Shown here: piece after piece, positions 14,230 to 23,651 of the stretch
Position numbering within the stretch: the stretch's first letter is position 1
Layout: every line of letters begins with the position of its first letter
DNA from: a virus
DNA length: 23,711 bases
IMG/VR virus record: IMGVR_UViG_3300009159_000325
Span: 1-23,711 of that record
Reading direction: 5' to 3' (one strand)
Translations under genes and position numbers: made by a program
Notes under the pieces: generated by a model
The model's database searches: none
What the model saw: only the letters and a program-made list of their open reading frames with translations
Told to the model about the DNA's origin: nothing

Positions 14230-15855
14230 ATGAGTACTGTAAAAATCTCTCAACTACCATCAATCGACGATATTGATGCAAATACCGCAAATACACTATT
14301 TGCTGGTGTGGATATTTCATCTGGGGTGACGGGCAAAATGACCGCACACACTTTGGCGCAAGGACTATATTCAAATGAAATACTTAATGTTGGTGTAAAT
14401 CATCAAAATTTACCTAATACAATTGCACAATTTTCTTTGAGTGGGAATTCATACATTCAAACAAACTTGGTGAACACAAACGATGGTGGTACTGCTGACA
14501 TTGTTGTTACTGCAAATACAGGTTCAGGTGGCACTGATTCTGCAAACTTCATTGATATGGGTTATGCAAATAAAAACTATCAACCTGGTTCTGAGTTCAA
14601 TAACATAGGCACTTCTATTAATCCTAAAGATGGTTACCTATATGTTCAAGGAACTGCTGGATCAAATGGTGGTAACTTAATTGTAGGTACTACAACATCA
14701 AATACACAGTTGAAATTTATTGTTGGTGGTGGTTCTGCGGCTAACGTTGTTGCGAGAATGACTTCCAATAGTTTTGTTTTGAATACACAATCATTTATTA
14801 CATTTTCTGATGGAACGACACAATCAACTGCCGCAGCATCTAATGCATATTCAATTGCTGCGTTTGCTGTTGCAAATACTGCGGCTGCAAATACTGTAGT
14901 AATACAAGCAATTAATCTTGTACAAAATACAAGTATAAATGCATCATTCACACAAGCAAATAGTGCAAACGTATTAGCTCAATCAGCATTTAATAAAGCA
15001 AACAATGCTCTTGCAAATACTACTGGTATCTTTGCTGGTGATCTGACAATTACAGGTAATGTAGTTACACAAAGTTATATTGATTTTAATAATTCGAATT
15101 TTAGTTCAAATACAGCTTTAATCAATATAACAGCAAGTAACAATGCTGCGGTTGTTGCACCTTCAAATACTAATTATATGTTACAAGTTACAGGTAAAGC
15201 AAATTCTGTAACAAGAGTTGTACTTGATAGTTTTGGAGCAAATACATATCCTGTAGTAGTAGGTCGTATGGGTCGTGGTTCTGCTGATTTACCAGCCGCA
15301 ACATTAGCTAACGATGTTATGATGAGAATCGTTGGTAATGGATATACAGGAACACAATTTCCTTCATCTAGTCCTACTAAAATTGATTTCGTTGCGACAG
15401 AGAATTTCAGTGATACTAATAGAGGTACACAAATTCAGTTTTGGAATACTCCAACAGGATCAAATACAATACAAAAAATTGCATCATTCAATGCAGATTC
15501 AGTAACATTCGCTGGTGTTGTTAATCCAACAAAAGGATTCATTTACACTCCAACAGTATATCCTGGTGTTCAGACAGCAATCACATTAGACTTTGCAAAT
15601 AATTCAGTTCTTCGTGCTCAGACATCCACAGGATTAACAGTAACATTGAGTAATTTTACTGTAGGTAAAGTTGTCGAATTGTGGGTAACAAACACAGCAG
15701 GAGGAAATCAGACATTCACGCATGGTGTTTCTGCATTAAATTCAACAACAAATTCGACAACTTGGACTATACCAGGAACATCATCAATTCTGGCAAGATA
15801 TATGTGTATTGATGGAACTCTTGCAAATACCCTCGTTGCTGTCATTCACGCTTAA
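14230..15855 (+). CDS. Fibre-like virion structural protein
   Basis: This 541-residue protein has a short N-terminal attachment-type segment (MSTVKISQLPSIDDIDANTA), a beta-rich part with the fibre-like phrase ITFSDGTTQSTAA (about 190-203), and a long Ala/Asn-rich coiled-coil stretch at about 204-265 with repeated ANT/ANS/NKAN units. Then come beta strands (FAGDLTITGNVVTQSYIDF) and a C-terminal domain at about 434-541 that looks like a compact beta tip. It replaces, by position, genes for T4 peripheral proteins near gp8. I infer a trimeric short fibre or fibre-attachment protein; no receptor-binding function can be read from the sequence. The start has an AGGA site, 3 bases after the gp7-like stop. 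Confidence 0.68.
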   Translation: MSTVKISQLPSIDDIDANTANTLFAGVDISSGVTGKMTAHTLAQGLYSNEILNVGVNHQNLPNTIAQFSLSGNSYIQTNLVNTNDGGTADIVVTANTGSGGTDSANFIDMGYANKNYQPGSEFNNIGTSINPKDGYLYVQGTAGSNGGNLIVGTTTSNTQLKFIVGGGSAANVVARMTSNSFVLNTQSFITFSDGTTQSTAAASNAYSIAAFAVANTAAANTVVIQAINLVQNTSINASFTQANSANVLAQSAFNKANNALANTTGIFAGDLTITGNVVTQSYIDFNNSNFSSNTALINITASNNAAVVAPSNTNYMLQVTGKANSVTRVVLDSFGANTYPVVVGRMGRGSADLPAATLANDVMMRIVGNGYTGTQFPSSSPTKIDFVATENFSDTNRGTQIQFWNTPTGSNTIQKIASFNADSVTFAGVVNPTKGFIYTPTVYPGVQTAITLDFANNSVLRAQTSTGLTVTLSNFTVGKVVELWVTNTAGGNQTFTHGVSALNSTTNSTTWTIPGTSSILARYMCIDGTLANTLVAVIHA

Positions 15856-15865
15856 TAAATAGATC

Positions 15866-17230
15866 ATGGCAAATAAAAACATACTCACATATAACGCAAA
15901 AGTCACTCAGATTGAGCAAGACTATTTTTCACCTGTTGCTATTTTGCCAACTTCTGGTCAAGTAATCAACAGTCTTTATTGTTTTCTTTCTCGTATTGAT
16001 CCTTGGTCAACCGATTTGGATCCAGAAGAACCAACACAAGATACAGCATATTTAAAGAATGTATATAAAAATATGTTTGTTGTAAAAAAGATTCAGTCCA
16101 ATGATATTGCAATCATAACAGAAAGAATTGATTGGGAAAGTGGTGCAGTATATGATTATTATCGTGATGATATTGATATGCTTTCAAAGGATGATAATGG
16201 TTTCTTAAACTTACATTTTTATGTAAGAAATCAATATGATCAGGTGTTTAAATGTTTATGGAATAATAATGGTGGAGATTCCACAGAACAACCATATTTT
16301 CAACCAGGAACATACGGCACAAATAACATTTATAAAGGTGCTGACGGTTATAAGTGGAAATATATCTACACAATAGATATTGGAAATAAAACAAGATTTA
16401 TGGACTCCGTATGGATGCCAGTTCCTATTCTTGAAACCACACTAGATCCCTTATCAACATCGGCTGGTTGTGGTGATATTGAGGTAATCAATGTGATAAA
16501 TGGTGGTTCAGGCTACAATCCTTCCAACTCAACTATCACTGTATCAATTACAGGTGATGGTTCAGGTGCAGTTGCATCGGTAATATCTTCTAATAACACA
16601 ATCACTGACGTTGTTGTAACAAATCCGGGTACTAACTATTCTTTCGCTACAATCAATATTGTTTCTAGTTCAGGTGCAGGTGCTAATGTAATTGCGCCAA
16701 TATCGCCAATTGGAGGACATGGATTTGATGCTGTCACGGAATTAGGTTGTAGTCATATTATGTTAACGACTACATTTAATGGCTCGGAGGGAGGATATAT
16801 ACCGACAGATATTGATTATCGTCAAGTTGGAATTTTGAATAATCCTCTGGCTCGAAGTACATATCCAAATTTCGCAAATTCAACCATATATAAAACATCT
16901 ACTGATTTTGTCGTTGCGTCTGGATTTGGAACATATGTGAACGATGAAGTCATTTATCAAGGATCTTCACTAGCCTCAGCATCTTTTTCCGCAAAAGTTT
17001 TGAGTTTTGATTCAGTATCAAATATAATTAACCTCATAAATATAACAGGAAATCCAACAATCAATGCACCTGTTTTTGGTAATTCGTCAGGAACAGCTAG
17101 AACATTATTGAGTGTTAGTACACCAGATTTTATTACTTTCTCAGGAAGAATAAACTATATTCAAAATAGAAGTGGTGTACAAAGAAGTTCTGACGGAATA
17201 GAACAATTTAAATTTGTATTACAATATTAA
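15866..17230 (+). CDS. 8: gp8-like baseplate wedge protein with inserted Gly-rich module
   Basis: The N-terminal 190 residues follow T4 gp8: YNAKVTQIEQDYFS, a YCFLSRIDPWST segment, the MFVVKKIQSNDIAIITERID segment, and the hallmark YKGADGYKWKYIYTIDIGNK followed by DSVWMPVPI. gp8 is a dimeric wedge subunit that bridges gp7 and gp10. At 454 residues it is longer than T4 gp8 (about 334). The extra length is largely a Gly-rich beta module at about 202-280 (VINVINGGSGYNPSNSTI, then TNPGTNYSFATINI). After it the gp8-like sequence resumes at GGHGFDAVTELGCSHIMLTT. There is no visible Shine-Dalgarno sequence before the ATG. Confidence 0.83.
   Translation: MANKNILTYNAKVTQIEQDYFSPVAILPTSGQVINSLYCFLSRIDPWSTDLDPEEPTQDTAYLKNVYKNMFVVKKIQSNDIAIITERIDWESGAVYDYYRDDIDMLSKDDNGFLNLHFYVRNQYDQVFKCLWNNNGGDSTEQPYFQPGTYGTNNIYKGADGYKWKYIYTIDIGNKTRFMDSVWMPVPILETTLDPLSTSAGCGDIEVINVINGGSGYNPSNSTITVSITGDGSGAVASVISSNNTITDVVVTNPGTNYSFATINIVSSSGAGANVIAPISPIGGHGFDAVTELGCSHIMLTTTFNGSEGGYIPTDIDYRQVGILNNPLARSTYPNFANSTIYKTSTDFVVASGFGTYVNDEVIYQGSSLASASFSAKVLSFDSVSNIINLINITGNPTINAPVFGNSSGTARTLLSVSTPDFITFSGRINYIQNRSGVQRSSDGIEQFKFVLQY
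16471..16705 (+). repeat. Gly-Gly-x-Gly-Tyr module in gp8
   Basis: The encoded pattern is VINVINGGSGYNPS, ITVSITGDGSGAVASVI, ITDVVVTNPGTNYSFATI. It interrupts the gp8-like sequence and accounts for most of the length excess over T4 gp8. Confidence 0.65.
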
Positions 17231-17239
17231 AGGAATAAA

Positions 17240-20200
17240 ATGCCTCTGAATTTCAATGTTGATCCTTATTATGACGACTTCGATCCAGCAAAAAATTATC
17301 ATCGAGTTTTGTTTAAACCGGGCTTTGCTGTTCAGGCTAGAGAATTAACTCAGGCACAGACTATATTACAAGATCAAATTACTAAGTTTGCTGATAACAT
17401 CTTCAAGCAAAACTCGCCTGTTACTGGTGGACAAGTAACTACAAACTTAAATTGTAATTATATAAAATTACAATCAACTTACAACAATTCTTCAATTGAT
17501 GTTACTGATTTTTTAGGTAAATTAGTTCAAGATGCAACGGGAACAATTCTAGCTCGTGTTATTGCTGTGGCGGCTCCTACTGGTACTGAAGGTGTTGGTG
17601 ATCCACCAACTCTGATTGTTTCTTATACATCAGGAGAGCATTTTTCAGACAGTGATGTTATTTATGATACTGGTTCAAACTTAGCTGCTCAAGCTGTTAT
17701 TTTGGATGCAACTGGTCAAAGTTCTGTGGTTTCTATTGCTCAAGGCGTGTTTTATATCTCATCTAACTATACCAGATCAGATGGTATAGTTATTTCAAAT
17801 GGTACTTTTGTTCAGGTCAACCCACAAACCACTATTTTAAGTAAGTATAGCAAGTTACCTAGTTTACGTGTTGGTCTAAACATTACAGAAACAATTCGAG
17901 ATTATGTAGATGACACATCACTTCTGGATCCAGCTATTGGGGCATCAAACTATCAAGCACCAGGTGCAGATAGATATCTTATTTCACTAGCGTTGGAGAC
18001 TCGTCCATTGTCTTTGGGTGATGATGACGGCTTCATTGAATTACTTCGTATTACAGGTGGTAATATTGCCAAACTGGTAGACGGTTCAGTTTATAACGTC
18101 ATTGATGACTATTTTGCTAAACGTGACTATGAAACGAATGGTGATTATGTTGTTCAAGATTTCAAATTAACACCAAGAACAAATTCCGCAGATAGTTCAA
18201 ACAATACATATCTTATGAGTATTGGTAAAGGTCTGGCATATGTTCATGGTTATAGAACAGAAAATCCAGATCAAGTTGATTTATTAACTAATAGAGCAAG
18301 AACCACAGAATCACAAGGTAACAATCCCATATTCATGAATTATGGTAGTTATTTTTATGTTAACACGGTTCGTGGTGCAAATGGTTCTTCAGGATTAAGT
18401 AATACCACAACAACACAAACAATAGATTTACACTGCGTACCAGTAGCCAACGTTAACGTGGCATCAGCAATTGCATATAGTTCAACTCTTGTTGGTTCTG
18501 GTTATATTCGTGGTTTAGTATACGATACCAACACAACTGATGCAGCAAACACCTTTGTTTATAAAGCATATGTTTACAATGTACAAAACAACACACTGAC
18601 AGGAAATGCAGTATCCGCAACAGCCAATACTATTACATTACCAAGTACATTCTCCGTGGCTAATTCAGCGTATGTTGGTGTGGATATTTCTATCACTTCT
18701 GGAACTGATGCTGGCGATTTTAAAACAATCACTGCTTACAATGGAGTAACAAAAACAGCAACAGTAAATGCTAATTGGATTGCAACACCAGATACATCAT
18801 CAAATTTTGCTTTGAATTTTGGCATTAAAGATGTTGATATTTTAATGACAGCAACAAAATCCTCATACCCCGCACTTATTACTGGAACCGCATCAATTGA
18901 TCCAATAAGTCGTGTTGGTGGTATCTCTGCTGGTGCAACAGTTTTACAAAACCCAATTACACCAGAATTAATATTTCCTCTTGGTAATCCTTATGTTTCG
19001 AATTTAACCGACACATCATACACAACAACGAGAGTATTTAAAGGTGTCTCTTTCTCTGGTTCGCCAACTGTTACTGGAACATTAAGTCTTTCTTCTTATT
19101 CTGGTGCAATTAAGCACATTGGTTCAGGAGTATTAAGTCCAAGTACAGTCAAACAAAACTTTACTGTTATTGTAACAAATGCCGGAACATCTACTTTTGC
19201 TGTTGGCGATTTAGTTAACTGGTCAACAACAGGTAGAACAGTTACAATAACTTCAGGTGCAACTACATCTGTAGCAGATATGTCAGTTGCCACTTCTGCT
19301 ATTGGTGGTGGATTTACAGCAGATGTAATTGTCACAGTTCAAGTTTTAAATGGTGATAATACAAGTTATGTATTAAAAAATAAAAATTTAGTTAATGCAA
19401 ATACAACAGTTGTTAATGTAAGCGGAACAACTGTAAACACAAATATTTTTATTGATCAAACATTAGGTCAAGTTTATATTACAAAAGCAGGATTAGTTTC
19501 TCCTGGTTTAAAACAAAGTTTATATATTTCTGATGTAAAAAATGTAATTAAAATTATAGATACACGTAGTGCGAATACTTCAGCTAATGTAGCAATGTTA
19601 ACAAATCCATCTCATGATATCACGAATAATTACATTTTTGATAATGGACAAAGAGATAACTTTTACGACCATGCAACATTAACGTTACGTTCAGGCGCAC
19701 CTCAACCAATAGGTAATATTCTTGTTCTAATGAATTTCTATCAACATTCAAGTACTGTTGGTGGTTATTTCAGTAAAATGTCGTACATTGATATAGCGAC
19801 AAGTCCAGAAAATTACAATCAGATTCCAAGATATACAAGTACAAATGGTACAACATATACACTCCGTGATTGTGTTGACTTTAGACCAACAAGAACAAAC
19901 GCAACGACAGCATTTGCTTTTGATTCTGGTGATGTAGCATTTTTACCTATAGATGGTTCAACATTTATTGGTGATTATGCTTATTATCTTGGTCGAAAAG
20001 ACCTTTTAGTATTAACAAAAGATAAGAGTTTCAATATAATTCAGGGCGCACCTTCTTTACAACCAATACTTCCTCCAACACCTGATGGTGCATTATTAGT
20101 TGCCAATTTAAATCTGGATCCATATACAGCATATTTACCTTCAGAAGTTCCTAATTCTGGTCTTCCAGCTAATCTTTCGATTGATAAAGTTCAGCATAAA

Positions 20201-23200
20201 CGATATACGATGCAAGACATTTCAGGTCTGGAAAGTCGTATCAATCAAGTTGAATATTATACAGCACTCAATCTATTAGAACAAAATGCACAATCATTGC
20301 AGATTTCAGATGCACTAGGATTGAATCGTTTCAAAAATGGTATTTTGGTAGATGACTTCTCAAGTTATGCGGCAGCAGATACACTTAACCGTGACTATTT
20401 TGCCACCATTAACAAAAGAACAAGACAAATGACCGCAAGTCAAAATGTTAATAATTTCCCATTGAAATCATTATTACAAGCATACAATATGGGAGCATTG
20501 GTTCCTTCGGCAGCAGCGGCACAAAATATTGCAATCAATCAAGATGGTTATGTTAGTTATTTTACACTACCATATACCACATCAAATGTGATCACACAAA
20601 AAATTGCCAGCAGAGATACAAATATAAATCCATTTGCTATCCCTAGGTCTGAGGGTGTGATTCAATTAACACCAAATACAGACAACTGGGTAGATAAAGA
20701 CTATGCGCCAGCATTACTGATCACGGACCCAAACTTACAAGTCTATAGAGCGTCTAATAGCGTTAACATATTGAGCGTTGGTGATTGGCAAACTATTTCA
20801 TCCACAAGCACATCCGTTTCCTCATCATCACAATCATCATCTAGTACACAACAAGAAAATCATAACTGGTCACAAGATTGGGGATTTGGTGCAGGTATTG
20901 GTGTTCAGTCAGATTCAACAACTACAACTACAACAACATTTACATCAACATCATCATTACAAAGTCAAAATAATATATTAGGTCCATACAGTAGAATTGG
21001 CAATACCTATGCACTTAATAATGGATACATTACCGATATTAGTATTTTGCCTTGGATTAGACCACAACAAGTTGTTGCTAGAACAAAGGGACTTTTGGTT
21101 AATACTACATTACATACGACATTTGACGGTATTGATGTTGATAGATATGTAAGAAATCCAAATATTATTGAATTGACAAATGTGAATTTGAGTAATGGTG
21201 GATTCAAAGAAGATGATGTGATTGGTTATTATACAGGTGGTGCATTTAAGAGTACAGCAAGAGTTGTCGGTGTTTATGTATATCCTAACACAGTCAATTC
21301 AATAACACAAACCGCAAACACAAGATTATATGTTGCTGCTGATGGTTATTCATCAACATATTCAACTACAGGTGTTATTCAAAATGCTTTATTTAATGCA
21401 TCTGGCGTTTATCAATCAAATACTGCGGCAGGTACAATAGTTTCAACAAAGCACGTTGCTGCTGTAGTTAAGGGTGTTTCTGGAAATACAATAACACTCT
21501 CACCATTGTCATCTTCAACTGACATTTATACAGGTAATACAATTCAAATCACCGCAGGTGTTGGTAGTGGTCAGTCGTATATTATCAACTCTTATAACGT
21601 AGCAACAAAAAATGTAACAGTTACCTCAGCATCAGTATCGTGTGCAAACGGAGACTTTTATTCGGTTGGTGGATTCAAATCAGATGAAACTGGTAGTTTC
21701 TATGGTATATTGAATATACCTCCAAATGCTTTTCATACAGGCGAGAGAGTATTCCGTGTTGACAATAACACAAACGGAAATGCAAATACAGCGACAACTT
21801 ATGCTCAAAGTACTTTCTATGCATCTGGATTATCTACAAAAGTTCAAGAAATTGATTTTGGTGCATCTCCATCTGGCGCAAAAGGAACTTTCACAAGAAC
21901 ACAACAAAGAACTGTTGTAAGTACATCCGTATCTGTAAGTGAAGATACTTTTTCATCATTGTCACCATACGATCCAGTTGCACAAACATTTATGGTTGAT
22001 GTTGAAAATTATCCCAATGGTGTATTTTTGAGCGACATTAAAGTTTTCTTCAGATCAAAACCAACAATTGTTAATTCACCAGTTACATTATCAATTGTTG
22101 GAACATTAAATGGTTATCCAAATGGTTTAACTTTAGACCATTCTGTAGTAACATTAACTCCAGATCAAATTAAAACATCTGAGAATCCACATTATTTGGA
22201 TAACACAACATATACTCAATTTAAGTTTGCTGTTCCTGTATATATTCAACCAGATGTAATGTATGCATTCATTCTCAGATCATCGAGTAATGAATATACG
22301 ATGTGGACTGCGGCTAATGGCGATACAGCAATTCCATCGTCTGTTAAAAACTTACCGACAGATCCAACTCCAACAACAATCACTAAGATTTCTACTCCTC
22401 CATATACAGGTTCTTTGTTTATATCACAGAACTCACAAACATGGACAGCGGAACAAAATCAAGGATTGATGTTTACTGTTGATAGATGTGTGTTCAATAC
22501 ATCAGTGACACCAAGCATTCAGTTTGTTGTTCCTAATGGATTGCCACAAAGATCAATGATTGATACTTCAATTGCTTATTTTGAAAATTCAAATGTGACA
22601 TCCAATGCAGTAACTACAGTAACAAGATCAAACGTTGTGGCTGATGCTTTTAATATCACAACAACAGATTTCTTACCAAGCACAACAGGTATTGGATATT
22701 CTTACAATTCAACATTGGCTTCTGGTTCGGCAGCAGGACTAAGAAATGTTAATCCAGGTAAATATGCCACATCAATGTCTGATAACATATATCTGAGTGA
22801 TGGATTAGGTGAACGTATACTTGCTGCAAATTCAAATACCTCGTTCTCGTTATATGCACAATTATCATCAGTTGATCCTGCTGTAAGTCCAATCATTTCT
22901 GATGCAGGATTGTCGGTTTATTCTATTCAATGGAATATCAATAACTGTGAATTGTCAAATAGTTTAATTACTATTGTTAATGGTGGCACTGGTTATGCAA
23001 ATGGTAATGTAATAACTGCCAACGTAGTTGTTTCGGCACCAACAGGAAGAAATGGTGAGCAAGCATATGCTATAGCTAACGTGGTGAATAATGCAGTTTC
23101 TAGTGTAACGTTCACTTCAGTCGGTTCTGGGTATGTTACAACACCAACAATCACTATACTGGGAAGTAACACATCAAGGGCTAATATTATAATTACTGGT

Positions 23201-23644
23201 GAAACTTCTAGTTCTGGTGGTCCTGCTATAGCTAAATATATGACAAAGAAAGTTGTGTTAAATGCTGGATTTGATTCTGGTGACTTAAATGTGTATATGA
23301 CAGCATATCGTCCTATTAACACAGATATCCTTGTTTACTACAAAATATTAAGTAGAACAGATACACAAAGTTTCGATGATGGTAGTTGGCAATTAATGAC
23401 CATGACAAACAGTTCTGATACACTATATTCGCAAACAAGATCAAACTTGTATGAATATACTTTCTCACCAGGAACAAATGGTGTAGATCAGGGTTATGTT
23501 TCTTACACTAGCACGAATGGTCAATCATATACAAACTTCAGTCAATTCGCAATCAAAATTGTACTAACATCAACTGATCATACATATACACCTTTCTTAA
23601 CGGATTTAAGATGTATTGCTTTACCTTCAAATACTAATTTATAG
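17240..23644 (+). CDS. Giant DUF4815-type virion structural protein (2134 aa)
   Basis: The N-terminus (YYDDFDPAKNYHRVLFKPGF, then AVQARELTQAQTILQDQITK) is the signature of the DUF4815 family, large baseplate-peripheral proteins of aquatic T4-like phages. Landmarks: about 455-526 and 1412-1476, two copies of a beta module; about 1187-1250, a Ser/Thr/Gln-rich low-complexity linker; about 1260-1310, ITDISILPWIRPQQVVARTK and TTFDGIDVDRYV; about 1575-1765, a conserved-looking beta domain (YDPVAQTFMVDVENYPNGVF); about 1907-1988, a Gly-Gly-x-Gly-Tyr module; and a C-terminal beta domain. AAAGGA lies 5 nt before the ATG. It follows gp8, where T4 places gp9 and gp10, so I infer that it takes over the gp10-like role of linking wedges to fibres. 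It may also bind the host. Confidence 0.8.
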   Translation: MPLNFNVDPYYDDFDPAKNYHRVLFKPGFAVQARELTQAQTILQDQITKFADNIFKQNSPVTGGQVTTNLNCNYIKLQSTYNNSSIDVTDFLGKLVQDATGTILARVIAVAAPTGTEGVGDPPTLIVSYTSGEHFSDSDVIYDTGSNLAAQAVILDATGQSSVVSIAQGVFYISSNYTRSDGIVISNGTFVQVNPQTTILSKYSKLPSLRVGLNITETIRDYVDDTSLLDPAIGASNYQAPGADRYLISLALETRPLSLGDDDGFIELLRITGGNIAKLVDGSVYNVIDDYFAKRDYETNGDYVVQDFKLTPRTNSADSSNNTYLMSIGKGLAYVHGYRTENPDQVDLLTNRARTTESQGNNPIFMNYGSYFYVNTVRGANGSSGLSNTTTTQTIDLHCVPVANVNVASAIAYSSTLVGSGYIRGLVYDTNTTDAANTFVYKAYVYNVQNNTLTGNAVSATANTITLPSTFSVANSAYVGVDISITSGTDAGDFKTITAYNGVTKTATVNANWIATPDTSSNFALNFGIKDVDILMTATKSSYPALITGTASIDPISRVGGISAGATVLQNPITPELIFPLGNPYVSNLTDTSYTTTRVFKGVSFSGSPTVTGTLSLSSYSGAIKHIGSGVLSPSTVKQNFTVIVTNAGTSTFAVGDLVNWSTTGRTVTITSGATTSVADMSVATSAIGGGFTADVIVTVQVLNGDNTSYVLKNKNLVNANTTVVNVSGTTVNTNIFIDQTLGQVYITKAGLVSPGLKQSLYISDVKNVIKIIDTRSANTSANVAMLTNPSHDITNNYIFDNGQRDNFYDHATLTLRSGAPQPIGNILVLMNFYQHSSTVGGYFSKMSYIDIATSPENYNQIPRYTSTNGTTYTLRDCVDFRPTRTNATTAFAFDSGDVAFLPIDGSTFIGDYAYYLGRKDLLVLTKDKSFNIIQGAPSLQPILPPTPDGALLVANLNLDPYTAYLPSEVPNSGLPANLSIDKVQHKRYTMQDISGLESRINQVEYYTALNLLEQNAQSLQISDALGLNRFKNGILVDDFSSYAAADTLNRDYFATINKRTRQMTASQNVNNFPLKSLLQAYNMGALVPSAAAAQNIAINQDGYVSYFTLPYTTSNVITQKIASRDTNINPFAIPRSEGVIQLTPNTDNWVDKDYAPALLITDPNLQVYRASNSVNILSVGDWQTISSTSTSVSSSSQSSSSTQQENHNWSQDWGFGAGIGVQSDSTTTTTTTFTSTSSLQSQNNILGPYSRIGNTYALNNGYITDISILPWIRPQQVVARTKGLLVNTTLHTTFDGIDVDRYVRNPNIIELTNVNLSNGGFKEDDVIGYYTGGAFKSTARVVGVYVYPNTVNSITQTANTRLYVAADGYSSTYSTTGVIQNALFNASGVYQSNTAAGTIVSTKHVAAVVKGVSGNTITLSPLSSSTDIYTGNTIQITAGVGSGQSYIINSYNVATKNVTVTSASVSCANGDFYSVGGFKSDETGSFYGILNIPPNAFHTGERVFRVDNNTNGNANTATTYAQSTFYASGLSTKVQEIDFGASPSGAKGTFTRTQQRTVVSTSVSVSEDTFSSLSPYDPVAQTFMVDVENYPNGVFLSDIKVFFRSKPTIVNSPVTLSIVGTLNGYPNGLTLDHSVVTLTPDQIKTSENPHYLDNTTYTQFKFAVPVYIQPDVMYAFILRSSSNEYTMWTAANGDTAIPSSVKNLPTDPTPTTITKISTPPYTGSLFISQNSQTWTAEQNQGLMFTVDRCVFNTSVTPSIQFVVPNGLPQRSMIDTSIAYFENSNVTSNAVTTVTRSNVVADAFNITTTDFLPSTTGIGYSYNSTLASGSAAGLRNVNPGKYATSMSDNIYLSDGLGERILAANSNTSFSLYAQLSSVDPAVSPIISDAGLSVYSIQWNINNCELSNSLITIVNGGTGYANGNVITANVVVSAPTGRNGEQAYAIANVVNNAVSSVTFTSVGSGYVTTPTITILGSNTSRANIIITGETSSSGGPAIAKYMTKKVVLNAGFDSGDLNVYMTAYRPINTDILVYYKILSRTDTQSFDDGSWQLMTMTNSSDTLYSQTRSNLYEYTFSPGTNGVDQGYVSYTSTNGQSYTNFSQFAIKIVLTSTDHTYTPFLTDLRCIALPSNTNL
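18607..18817 (+). repeat. Duplicated beta module, copy 1 (within DUF4815 protein)
   Basis: The translated segment reads NTITL, then DISITSGTDAGDFKTI, then TAYNGVTKTATVNANW. The same pattern recurs at 21475-21670. The similarity is at protein level; the DNA has diverged. Confidence 0.6.
21475..21670 (+). repeat. Duplicated beta module, copy 2 (within DUF4815 protein)
   Basis: The translated segment reads NTITL, then NTIQITAGVGSGQSYII, then NSYNVATKNVTVTSAS, in the same order and spacing as copy 1 about 2.9 kb upstream. Confidence 0.6.
22961..23205 (+). repeat. Gly-Gly-x-Gly-Tyr module in DUF4815 protein
   Basis: The encoded pattern is LITIVNGGTGYANGN, AYAIANVVNNAVSSVTFTSV, GSGYVTTPTITILG. 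It lies in the C-terminal 230 residues. Confidence 0.65.
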
Positions 23645-23651
23645 GTTAATT

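Noticed and set aside
15854-15861. AATAAATA before gp8 as a late promoter
   Set aside because: Overlaps the preceding stop codon, has a first-base mismatch, and leaves no room for a leader. Read-through from upstream is simpler.
22993-23322. 109-codon antisense ORF over the DUF4815 C-terminus, looking like a membrane protein
   Set aside because: The hydrophobicity comes from the complement of Asn/Thr-rich codons, and it overlaps a conserved-looking Gly-rich module on the sense strand. No promoter or ribosome binding site is seen.
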